Positions 1 to 5,728 of a stretch of 13,192 bases of DNA are shown piece after piece (position 1 is the first letter of the stretch; each line of letters opens with the position of its first letter). The DNA is taken from assembly GCA_022792755.1 (NCBI GenBank), contig JAAWBP010000004.1, forward strand, positions 1-13,192, read 5' to 3'. The notes beneath the pieces were generated by a model. It did no database searches, was not told where the DNA came from, and saw only the letters and a list, made by a program, of their open reading frames with translations. This DNA is from Oscillospiraceae bacterium (lineage in GTDB: Bacteria; Bacillota; Clostridia; Oscillospirales; Ruminococcaceae). The translations under genes and the position numbers were made by a program.

Positions 1-197
1 AGGGTGAGCTTTCCCCGTTGCCCGCAGAGGATTAGGCTTTTTGGCATCTCATAGCTCACCGTCACCACTTCGAGCTCCTGGTTTGCCCGGCGGAGAAACT
101 CCTTGGTAAAACGGGAGGTCGAGGTATTTTCCAGGTCGAAGATCCCAATAACGTCTTTTGACCGGACGACGACATCCTGTCCCAGATGAAGATACAT
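1..197 (-). CDS. remB: RemB/YaaB-like DUF370 protein, 3' end cut by window edge
   Basis: The minus-strand frame starts at ATG 197-195 and stays open for 65 codons to the window edge. The product begins MYLHLGQDVVVRSKDVIGIF and contains MPKSLIL near residue 55. This matches the DUF370 family as I remember B. subtilis YaaB/RemB (MYIHLG...V..DIVGIFD...PKSIVV), which is about 80 residues long, so only the last 15 or so are missing. RemA/RemB are small DNA-associated regulators known in Bacillus for controlling extracellular matrix genes; the role in this organism is inferred. A GGGAGG ribosome binding site sits a few bases upstream (about 203-208). The position between recF and the expected gyrB is the classic yaaB location. 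The only doubt is RemB versus another DUF370 paralogue; synteny favours RemB. Confidence 0.85.
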   Translation of the reverse strand, partial: MYLHLGQDVVVRSKDVIGIFDLENTSTSRFTKEFLRRANQELEVVTVSYEMPKSLILCGQRGKLT

Positions 198-230
198 CGT
201 TTCCTCCCATCCTTTCACTGATTTTTATAT

Positions 231-246
231 CGGGGCAGCAGCCCCG
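231..246. other. Perfect GC hairpin between recF and remB
   Basis: CGGGGC (231-236) and GCCCCG (241-246) form a perfect 6-bp inverted repeat around the tetraloop AGCA. A competing stem can form between CCCCG (242-246) and CGGGG (260-264). Neither strand has a T-run immediately after the stem, so it is not a standard intrinsic terminator. It lies in the 103-bp recF-remB spacer and could act in RNA processing or stability; no function is shown. Confidence 0.5.
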
Positions 247-300
247 TCCCTCTAACGGCCGGGGAACTGAAGCAAGCATCTTTGCCGTATTTCGGACAAA

Positions 301-1434
301 TCAATCGCAATACCTAGGAGGAGAATCCTCCGCGGAGATCCTTCCATCCTCCACCCGGTAGATGCTCCCGCTTTTGAGCCGGAGGGTGTTCGACACATCG
401 CAGCAGGTGAGGAAGACCTGCTGGTTTTCCAAATGGTTGAGGATATAGTCCTGCCGGGATGGGTCAAGCTCGCTCATCACGTCGTCGAGCAGCATCACCG
501 GGCTCTCCCCGGTCACATGCCGCAATAGCTCGCTTTCCCCCAGTTTGAGGGCCAGGACACAGCTCCTCTGCTGCCCCTGCGAGCCGTACTGCCGGGCGGG
601 GAAGCCGTTGATCTTGACCTCAATGTCATCCCGGTGAACACCGACCGAGGTCGACCCGAGCTTTTTGTCTTCCTCCCGCTGTGTTGCCAACATGCCGGCA
701 TACCGGCCGACCGCTTCGTCAGTGTACCCACCGGCGTTTAATTCCTCTTCAAACACAGTCGAGCGGTATAGGAATTCCGCCTGTTCGGCTCCGCCTGCAA
801 TTCCCTCGTAAATCCTCCCGGCAAATCCGTTGAGCTTTTTGAGGTAATCCATCCGGAACCCGGTCAGGATCGTCCCGAGCTTCGCGAGCTGTTCATCCCA
901 AAGGTCTACCGTCGCCTCCAGGGAGGGGTGGTTATATAAATCCTTGAGGAGTGCATTGCGCTGGATCAAAACCCGGTTGTATTGATTCAGATACTTCTGA
1001 TAAACCGGTTTGATCTGTGCAATTGCGATGTCCAGAAACCGCCGCCGCTTTTCAGGGCCATCCTTGACAAAGGAAAGATCGGAGGGGGAAAAGACAACGG
1101 CATAATATCTCCCGGCAAATTCGGAAACGGTTTTCACCGGCACCTGGTTGAGATGGTTCTTCTTTCTTTCCCCCAGCATGAGCTGGGCGGTTTGGTCCCG
1201 CCCATTGCATTCGAAATTGACCTGAAGCCGGGCGCTCTGCTTCCCGAAGGCGATCATCTCCGCCTCCCGGGCGCCGCGGAAGCTGCGGTTGCCGGTGAAC
1301 AGCCAGAGTGCCTCCATCAGGTTGGTCTTTCCCTGCGCGTTGTTTCCAAAGATGATGTTAATCCGCGGATCGGCCCGAAAAACAGGATCGGCTAAATTCC
1401 TGAAATTCTGGATCGACAGCTCGTCAACTCTCAT
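301..1434 (-). CDS. recF: DNA replication and repair protein RecF
   Basis: The product is 377 residues, typical of RecF (about 360-375). RecF is an SMC-like ATPase that helps RecO and RecR load RecA at single-strand gaps and stalled forks. The start MRVDELSIQNFRNL is the usual RecF N-terminus. Walker A is GNNAQGKT (30-37). The ABC-type signature is GSQGQQRS (about 284-291). Walker B is MLLDDVMSELD (314-324), followed by the D-loop. FSPSDL (115-120) is another recognisable RecF segment. The start overlaps the end of yaaA by 11 bp, so the two are probably translationally coupled in a dnaN-yaaA-recF transcript. Nothing is truncated or missing. Confidence 0.97.
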   Translation of the reverse strand: MRVDELSIQNFRNLADPVFRADPRINIIFGNNAQGKTNLMEALWLFTGNRSFRGAREAEMIAFGKQSARLQVNFECNGRDQTAQLMLGERKKNHLNQVPVKTVSEFAGRYYAVVFSPSDLSFVKDGPEKRRRFLDIAIAQIKPVYQKYLNQYNRVLIQRNALLKDLYNHPSLEATVDLWDEQLAKLGTILTGFRMDYLKKLNGFAGRIYEGIAGGAEQAEFLYRSTVFEEELNAGGYTDEAVGRYAGMLATQREEDKKLGSTSVGVHRDDIEVKINGFPARQYGSQGQQRSCVLALKLGESELLRHVTGESPVMLLDDVMSELDPSRQDYILNHLENQQVFLTCCDVSNTLRLKSGSIYRVEDGRISAEDSPPRYCD

Positions 1435-1648
1435 GCTGTTTTATTTGGTAGCAGGTTTCAAATACGGCCACCTGGTCGCCGGGGCGGATCTTTTTCCCCC
1501 GCATTGTACAAACCTCTCCGTTGACCATGACATCGCCGCCCTGGATCAACTCCTTGGCCATCCCGCCCGTCTCAGCCGCCCCGGTGAATTTTAAAAGCTG
1601 GTCGAGCTTGATCTGTTCGGTGCGAATCATCACAAATTCAGTTTTCAT
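1424..1648 (-). CDS. yaaA: S4 domain-containing protein YaaA
   Basis: This 74-residue protein is essentially a single S4 RNA-binding fold. KLDQLLKFTG and GGMAKELI followed by VMVNGEV and RGKKIRPGD match the YaaA family (IxLGQFLKLAxxxxSGGxAK...VxVNxExxxRRGRKLxxGD). In B. subtilis YaaA has been linked to ribosome assembly and sits, as here, between dnaN and recF. The chosen start (MKTEFVMIRTEQ) has an AAGGGG-type site about 11 bases upstream, a rather long spacing; Met7 is an alternative start. The 3' end overlaps recF by 11 bp, and 24 bp separate it from dnaN. Confidence 0.93.
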   Translation of the reverse strand: MKTEFVMIRTEQIKLDQLLKFTGAAETGGMAKELIQGGDVMVNGEVCTMRGKKIRPGDQVAVFETCYQIKQHES

Positions 1649-1672
1649 CGGCTTTCACGCCCCTTTTTCCGG

Positions 1673-2779
1673 TCACTCTGACTTGAGCCGGACCGGCAGC
1701 ACCAGGAAGGTGAACTGGTTCCCGGAAAGCGGGACGATCCGCATCGGCGCAAACGGCCCGTTTACCTGGATAACCACTTCGTCGGTTCCGGCGGCGCGGA
1801 GGGCTTCAGACATATATTTGTGGTTAAACCCGATGGTGACATCCTCCCCCTCGATCTCGACCGGGACATTGTCCACCACCTTCCCCAACGATGTGATGCA
1901 GGAGACGGCGATGTGCCCTTTTTCCATTTTGGCGACGATCGGGCTTTTGATCCGGTCGGTGATGATAATCGAAGCGCGGTCAAGGCTCTCTCCAAATGCG
2001 CGGGTGTTCAGCCGCACTTTTGTTTTGCATTCCCCACCGATTGCGGCCTGATAATCCAAAAATTCACCTTCCAGCAGTCGGGAAATGATCTGGTAGCCTG
2101 AAATTTCAAAGATGATATGCTTCCGGCTCACCTTGATCAAAACCTCTTCGTCCTCTTCCTCCGATAGGAGCTTGATCACCTCGCTGAGGGTTTTCCCCGG
2201 GACGACGAAATGGAACTCCGCCTCTTCCTTGACTGGTTCGGTTCGAAGTGCCAAACGGTATCCATCGACCGAGACGACGTTGAGGACACCTTCCTTTAAG
2301 TCAAAGAGGGAACCGGTGTGCACCGGCGTATTTTCATTCTGCGCGACCGCAAAGAGGGTTTGTGCAATCATGTTCTTCAAAAGAGGCTGCGAGATGGTAA
2401 ACCCGTTTTCGTCGTCGATTTCCGGGATGTCCGGATACTCTTCGGCGGAGGTTCCCAATATGGTGAATTCGGCATCCCCTCCCCGGATGACGGTAAGGAA
2501 TTTATCGTCGATGTCGATGTCTATCTCCTCGCTCGGCATCCTGCGGAGGATATCCCCGAAAATTTTGGCGTTTAAAATGATTTTACCGGAGGAACCGTTT
2601 TGTATCTCGATTGTTTTGATAATTCCCAGCTCCAGATTATATCCGGTCAAGGTGAGGGAAGCTTCGTGGCAATCGAGCAGGATTCCTTCAAGCGCCTGGA
2701 GATTGGTTCGGCTTGAGACTGCAAGAGAGACGTTGTTGACAGCGTCTCTCAATAATTTTAGGTTGCAGGAGAATTTCAT
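1673..2779 (-). CDS. dnaN: DNA polymerase III beta subunit (sliding clamp)
   Basis: The 368-residue product matches the usual beta-clamp length (366-378). The clamp is a ring-shaped dimer that tethers DNA polymerase III and other clamp-binding proteins to DNA. Visible family features are the N-terminus MKFSCNLKLLRDAVNNVSLAVSS, SAEEYPDIP near residue 115, SVDGYRLALR (about 170-180), GEFLDY in domain III, and the C-terminal FLVLPVRL just before the end, the counterpart of the conserved MPVRL. An AGAGGTG ribosome binding site lies upstream of ATG 2779. It lies 363 bp downstream of dnaA across the origin. I could not find a convincing dnaN promoter in that gap, so it may be read from the dnaA promoter or from a weak local one. 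Confidence 0.98.
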   Translation of the reverse strand: MKFSCNLKLLRDAVNNVSLAVSSRTNLQALEGILLDCHEASLTLTGYNLELGIIKTIEIQNGSSGKIILNAKIFGDILRRMPSEEIDIDIDDKFLTVIRGGDAEFTILGTSAEEYPDIPEIDDENGFTISQPLLKNMIAQTLFAVAQNENTPVHTGSLFDLKEGVLNVVSVDGYRLALRTEPVKEEAEFHFVVPGKTLSEVIKLLSEEEDEEVLIKVSRKHIIFEISGYQIISRLLEGEFLDYQAAIGGECKTKVRLNTRAFGESLDRASIIITDRIKSPIVAKMEKGHIAVSCITSLGKVVDNVPVEIEGEDVTIGFNHKYMSEALRAAGTDEVVIQVNGPFAPMRIVPLSGNQFTFLVLPVRLKSE

Positions 2780-2812
2780 GAAAGGGCACCTCTGTTTTTT
2801 TAATGGGGGGCG

Positions 2813-2880
2813 TCATAATTCTTTTAGATCTTTCATAGAATAAAATGGAAGATCATTCTCATTTTTTCTTTTATATTTTA
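2813..2880. other. Candidate DNA unwinding element of oriC
   Basis: This is a very AT-rich stretch (long T runs and TTTTATATTTTATA at its right end) in otherwise GC-rich surroundings. It directly abuts the TAG-repeat at 2881-2895 and, beyond it, tandem DnaA-box-like sites. That order (AT-rich DNA, DnaA-trio, GC cluster, DnaA boxes) is the basal unwinding system described for B. subtilis downstream of dnaA. Assignment as the melting site is inferred from architecture only. Confidence 0.7.
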
Positions 2881-2895
2881 TAGTAGTAGTAATAG
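2881..2895 (+). other. DnaA-trio element
   Basis: The plus strand reads TAG TAG TAG TAA TAG: five consecutive trinucleotides fitting the DnaA-trio rule (3'-[G/A]AT-5'). In B. subtilis this motif guides the DnaA filament onto one strand during opening. A GC cluster (GGGGC, 2895-2899) follows, then DnaA-box-like sites from 2900, so the polarity and spacing are those expected. Confidence 0.75.
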
Positions 2896-2899
2896 GGGC

Positions 2900-2916
2900 T
2901 GTTGAATTGTTGAAAT
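2900..2916 (-). promoter_or_regulatory. Tandem DnaA-box-like pair next to the trio
   Basis: TGTTGAATT (2900-2908) and TGTTGAAAT (2908-2916) read on the minus strand as AATTCAACA and ATTTCAACA. They are direct repeats 8 bp apart sharing one base. Both depart from TTATCCACA at several positions, but they sit exactly where the trio-proximal DnaA boxes should be. Calling them DnaA sites rests on position and on similarity to the neighbouring TTTCCACA sites. Confidence 0.55.
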
Positions 2917-2993
2917 AGGCGTTTTCCGTCGAATTACACTGGATTTTTTCCCTTTGCGGCATTGGGGAATTTCTGTCGGAAAATTGTTTGGCT

Positions 2994-3141
2994 TGTGGAA
3001 ACGCATCGCCGCTGTGTGAAAAGGGTGGAAAGAAAAGGGTTGAAAGTGAAAAAAAGAGGGGAAAACGAGGGGGAAATAAAAGAAAAAGGAAAAAAGCGTT
3101 TGACATTGGTTGAAAGGACAGATGGGATTTTTTGTGGAAAG
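2994..3141 (-). promoter_or_regulatory. DnaA-box cluster downstream of dnaA
   Basis: Several same-orientation sites lie here. Read on the minus strand they are GTTTCCACA (2994-3002), CTTTTCACA (3015-3023), CTTTCCACC (3024-3032), CTTTCAACC (3038-3046), CTTTCAACC (3108-3116) and CTTTCCACA (3133-3141). The first, second and last match TTWTNCACA at 8 of 9 positions; the others are weaker. The plus strand between them is extremely purine-rich. No exact TTATCCACA was seen in this gap. Together with 2813-2916 they fill the whole dnaA-dnaN spacer and make it the probable core origin. Confidence 0.65.
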
Positions 3142-3142
3142 A

Positions 3143-4480
3143 TCAATTATCCCGGATATTTTTGATGATGTCCTCGACGACACCTTTATAATGAGGATCC
3201 TTTTTCATCGTCTTTTCAACGTCTTTGATGGCGTAGACGACGGTCGAATGGTCGCGGTTATTGAAGTGGACGCCGATTTCCTGCAAGGGGATCTGGGTGA
3301 TTTCCCGTACGACGTAGATCGCGATCTTCCGGGCATTTGAAATCGGGGTGGTGCGCATCGGACCTTCGATATCCTCGGGGGCGATGCCGTAGGTTCTTCC
3401 CACCTCTTCGATGATCCGCTGGATGGTGACCGGGATTGGCTGGGTGTCGGTGAGGATGTCCTTAATGACGTGCTGGGCGACTGCAATCGACGGGCTGGAA
3501 CCGGCGAGGAGCTTATAGGCCTTGATTTTTTTGACCGCACCCTCCAGCTGCCGGATGTTGTTTTTCAAGCGGTTTGCGATAAATTCAGCAACCTCTTCGG
3601 GGATATCTATATCCAACAGCTCGGCCTTCCTCCGGATGATGGCGATGCGCGTTTCGAAATCCGGGGTCGTGATGTCGGTGATCAAGCCGCTTTCGAACCG
3701 GGTGCGGAGCCGTTCCTCAAGGGTTTTGATATCCTTCGGCGGACGGTCGGAGGCCAGAACGATCTGCCGCCCGTTGCGGTGGAGCTCATTGAAGGTGTGG
3801 AAGAACTCCTCCTGCGTCCGTTCCTTGCCGGCGACGAACTGGATGTCGTCGACCAACAGGATTTCCGCATTCCGGTATTTGGTGTGGAACTGATTGGTCG
3901 TTTCGTTTTCGATCGCGGTGATAAATTCGTTGGTGAAGGATTCGCCGTTGACGTAGATGATATTGATATCGGGGTTGTTTTTCTGGATTTCATGACGGAT
4001 CGCCATCAGCAGGTGGGTCTTGCCAAGCCCACTTGGGCCGTAGATAAAGAGAGGGTTGTAGCTCCCCGACTGCCTGGAAGCGACCGCCCTGCTCGCCGCA
4101 ACGGCGAAGTTGTTGGACGAGCCGACAATGAAGGTGTCGAAGGTGTATTCGTAGTCGCCGTTGGGCATCGAATCGCTGACCGTTTTGCTGTCGAGCTCGA
4201 CAAGGTTTTTTTCCCCTTTTTTCTGCTGATCGGCGCTTTCGGTCAGGATTTCGATCTTGACGTCGAAGCCCAGAACCTGGTTAAAGGATTTCGACAGCAA
4301 TTTAAAGTACTTGTCTAAGATGATGTTTTTCTGAAATTCGCTTTTAATGAAGAGATAGGCGGTGTCATTTTCGAGCTTGACCGGTTCGAGAGGACTGATC
4401 CAGAGATTGAATGCCACGTCTGAAATGCCTTCGTGACAGGCATTTTTCACCAAATTGAACACCTGCATAAACGATTCCAT
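3143..4480 (-). CDS. dnaA: Chromosomal replication initiator DnaA
   Basis: The 445-residue product is a full-length DnaA, the AAA+ initiator that binds DnaA boxes, forms a filament and melts oriC. Domain I covers about residues 1-80 and is followed by a short linker to about 108. Domain III carries Walker A GPSGLGKT (148-155), Walker B LLVDDIQF (208-215), SDRPP (244-248) and LRTRF (258-262) with the likely arginine finger R261. Domain IV carries the helix-turn-helix, with recognition motif NNRDHSTVV (407-415). That motif is usually GGRDHTTV, so the glycines and one threonine differ here. A perfect AGGAGGT site (4491-4497) lies 10 bases before the ATG, supporting this start over Met5. Promoter and box-like sites upstream suggest autoregulation. 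If initiation is at 2880, the gene is transcribed toward the origin, as in B. subtilis. Confidence 0.99.
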   Translation of the reverse strand: MESFMQVFNLVKNACHEGISDVAFNLWISPLEPVKLENDTAYLFIKSEFQKNIILDKYFKLLSKSFNQVLGFDVKIEILTESADQQKKGEKNLVELDSKTVSDSMPNGDYEYTFDTFIVGSSNNFAVAASRAVASRQSGSYNPLFIYGPSGLGKTHLLMAIRHEIQKNNPDINIIYVNGESFTNEFITAIENETTNQFHTKYRNAEILLVDDIQFVAGKERTQEEFFHTFNELHRNGRQIVLASDRPPKDIKTLEERLRTRFESGLITDITTPDFETRIAIIRRKAELLDIDIPEEVAEFIANRLKNNIRQLEGAVKKIKAYKLLAGSSPSIAVAQHVIKDILTDTQPIPVTIQRIIEEVGRTYGIAPEDIEGPMRTTPISNARKIAIYVVREITQIPLQEIGVHFNNRDHSTVVYAIKDVEKTMKKDPHYKGVVEDIIKNIRDN

Positions 4481-4520
4481 TGTTAATACGACCTCCTATG
4501 GCAGAATAAAATTGAAAAGT

Positions 4521-4671
4521 TGTTGAAGAGAGGAAAAAAACGGTGAAAAGGATGTTGAAACTAAAGAAAAGCCGACCGGATCAAACCCGCCATCCTTTTC
4601 AAAAGCAGGCCTTCAAAAATGGGAAGCTAAAAAAAGGGGTGCTGCCCTGAGGCGTTCCGGCTGTTTCCACA
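4521..4671. promoter_or_regulatory. DnaA-box-like cluster upstream of dnaA
   Basis: This part of the 610-bp dnaA-rpmH gap has TGTTGAAGA (4521-4529), GGTGAAAAG (4542-4550) and TGTTGAAAC (4553-4561) in the same orientation as the downstream cluster, plus one opposite site GTTTCCACA (4663-4671). The last is identical in sequence to the site at 2994-3002. The cluster falls in the presumed dnaA 5' leader. It could be the second half of a bipartite origin and/or a site of dnaA autoregulation. The match to the consensus is modest, so this is a position-supported inference. Confidence 0.5.
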
Positions 4672-4722
4672 AATGGTAAAACCCGAATATGCCGCGTTAC
4701 AGGTCAAACCCCTTAAAAATAA

Positions 4723-4741
4723 GAATCATACTAGGAATCAT
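4723..4741 (-). repeat. Direct repeat at the dnaA transcription start
   Basis: GAATCAT occurs at 4723-4729 and 4735-4741, 12 bp apart. On the minus strand this is ATGATTC repeated, with the upstream copy overlapping the -10 box and the other just past the expected start site. It could be an operator or chance. Confidence 0.3.
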
Positions 4742-4768
4742 TATAACAAATTTTGAATTATTTTTCAA
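4740..4768 (-). promoter_or_regulatory. dnaA promoter (sigma-A type)
   Basis: On the minus strand TTGAAA (4768-4763) is followed after exactly 17 bases by TATAAT (4745-4740), with TG one base before the -10 (extended -10). Transcription should begin near 4733, giving a leader of about 250 nt before dnaA that contains the DnaA-box-like cluster. Confidence 0.75.
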
Positions 4769-4793
4769 GAGAAAAGCGGTTTTTGGCTCTTAT

Positions 4794-4823
4794 ATTATAA
4801 TAGTATCAAATGTAGTGCTTCAA
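4794..4823 (-). promoter_or_regulatory. Possible second dnaA promoter
   Basis: On the minus strand TTGAAG (4823-4818) is followed after 18 bases by TATAAT (4799-4794). It is weaker than the promoter at 4740-4768 but points the same way. The same AT-rich spot also gives a plus-strand TATAAT (4796-4801) without a good -35. Confidence 0.4.
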
Positions 4824-4932
4824 AAAAAGAAAAAAGAGGAGGTTATTGTCGGCAAAGTTTTTTAATGCGATCTTTGCAGGGGGAGAAGGCAGGAAATTTT
4901 AGAGGGAATCGAAAGAAAATGAAGGAAACTGC

Positions 4933-4961
4933 TTGACAATTTGCAGGAGTGATAATATACT
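4933..4961 (+). promoter_or_regulatory. rpmH promoter (sigma-A type)
   Basis: TTGACA (4933-4938), a 17-base spacer and TATACT (4956-4961) make a near-consensus vegetative promoter. The start site would be near 4968, giving a leader of about 120 nt before rpmH. It is divergent from the dnaA promoter about 165 bp away. Confidence 0.82.
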
Positions 4962-5090
4962 TTTATGGTGAATGGCTTCGCAGTTTTTTAAAGCGTATCG
5001 CGTCTGTCGATTCATTTTGATGAAGCTTTGAGCGAAAGCAGAATGATTGCTGTTGCAAATAGGGAACAGTTCGAAAGGGGGAAATATTTC

Positions 5091-5225
5091 GTGAAGAGAA
5101 CCTATCAGCCGAAGAAGCTCCAGAGAAAAAAGGAGCATGGGTTCCGCAAGAGAATGGCCACAAGGAACGGCCGCAAGGTTTTGGCCAGACGCCGCGCAAA
5201 GGGCAGAAAAGTTCTGACTTACTGA
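5091..5225 (+). CDS. rpmH: 50S ribosomal protein L34
   Basis: The product is 44 residues starting at GTG 5091 (read as fMet): M/VKRTYQPKKLQRKKEHGFRK... ending GRKVLTY. This is the standard length and sequence of bacterial L34, a small, very basic large-subunit protein. The frame is open upstream to an ATG at 5028, but L34 proteins begin at KRTYQP, and AAGGGGG (5074-5080) sits 10 bases before the GTG. The GTG start is therefore preferred and the 21 extra residues are not real. It is the first gene of the plus-strand cluster, served by the promoter at 4933-4961. Confidence 0.97.
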   Translation: MKRTYQPKKLQRKKEHGFRKRMATRNGRKVLARRRAKGRKVLTY

Positions 5226-5234
5226 TCCGGGTCG

Positions 5235-5259
5235 GCAGGCTTTTGGGGCCGTGCTTTTT
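5235..5259 (+). terminator. Possible weak terminator after rpmH
   Basis: GCAGGC (5235-5240) can pair with GCC-G-TGC (5248-5254) with one bulged G, and TTTTT (5255-5259) follows. The stem is short and imperfect, so it may allow substantial read-through into rnpA. Confidence 0.4.
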
Positions 5260-5323
5260 GAGCCCGGCGCCAAAGTCTTTCTTTGATTTGATGTTTTTGG
5301 TGATTTGAAACGGATGAAAAAGC

Positions 5324-5358
5324 AAGACCACGCCGTAAAGTCCGTGGTCTTTGTTTTT
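5324..5358 (+). terminator. Intrinsic terminator/attenuator between rpmH and rnpA
   Basis: AAGACCACG (5324-5332) and CGTGGTCTT (5343-5351) form a perfect 9-bp stem with a 10-base loop, followed by TGTTTTT. An A-run before the stem lets the structure extend. It ends only 13 bases before the rnpA start, so it probably sets the ratio of abundant L34 to scarce RnpA; this role is inferred. Confidence 0.75.
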
Positions 5359-5371
5359 ATAGGGCAGGACG

Positions 5372-5728
5372 ATGGAAATGGTTTCCTTAAAGCTGAATAA
5401 GGAATTTAAGCGCCTTTATTACAGGGGCCGGTTTAAGGGACATGCCCTGCTCGTGACCTATGTGATGAAAAACGGCCGGGGGGAAAACCGCGTCGGGATC
5501 ACCACCGGGAAAAAGGTGGGGAAGGCGGTCGCTCGGAGCCGGGCGCGCCGGGTGATCCGGGCGGCCTGGCGGGAGGTTTCCCCCTCCTTTCCGGTCGGAT
5601 ACGACTTTGTTTTCGTCGCCCGTTCCGCAACCCCTGCCGCAAAGTCGGGGCAGGTGGCGCGGGTGATGAAGGGGCAGGTTTTGTCGATCCTCGGACAGCC
5701 CCGTAGGGGCGGACAGGGGAAGAGATGA
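5372..5728 (+). CDS. rnpA: Ribonuclease P protein component
   Basis: The 118-residue basic protein is the RNase P cofactor that binds the catalytic RNA and the 5' leader of pre-tRNAs. LKLNKEFKRLYYRGR at the N-terminus, NRVGITTGKKVGKAVARSRARRVIR (39-63) and the DFVFVAR strand (78-84) are the family signature. The hallmark RNR loop reads RSR here (55-57), so its central Asn is Ser. The start is ambiguous: ATG 5372 or ATG 5378, both in frame; GGGCAGG (5362-5368) is better spaced for the second. The tail (QPRRGGQGKR) is extra basic sequence. It overlaps yidD by four bases. Confidence 0.95.
   Translation: MEMVSLKLNKEFKRLYYRGRFKGHALLVTYVMKNGRGENRVGITTGKKVGKAVARSRARRVIRAAWREVSPSFPVGYDFVFVARSATPAAKSGQVARVMKGQVLSILGQPRRGGQGKR

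Noticed and set aside
1727..1744. TTCCCGGAAA in dnaN as a Noc-binding site
   Set aside because: It lacks one central base of the TTTCCCGGGAAA palindrome, so spacing of the half-sites is wrong.
2922..2983. TTTTCCG/CGGAAAA inverted repeat in the origin gap
   Set aside because: Arms of 7 bp separated by 48 bp are too weak and far apart to claim a structure or operator.
3100..3128. TTGACA on the plus strand near the end of dnaA, as an antisense promoter
   Set aside because: The sequence 17 bases downstream is TGGGAT, not a -10 box.
3470..4318. 282-codon plus-strand frame opposite dnaA
   Set aside because: It mirrors the well-conserved DnaA AAA+ domain; the composition is an antisense artefact and no promoter or ribosome binding site is seen.
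4837..4902. Possible 18-codon peptide (TTG 4846) after a strong AGGAGG in the dnaA-rpmH gap
   Set aside because: Only 3 bases separate the AGGAGG from the TTG, too close for normal initiation, and the peptide has no recognisable feature. The AGGAGG is probably chance in purine-rich DNA.
5028..5090. N-terminal extension of L34 from an upstream ATG
   Set aside because: L34 proteins start at the KRTYQP segment, and the GTG at 5091 has a well-placed AAGGGGG site; the extension has neither conservation nor a site of its own.
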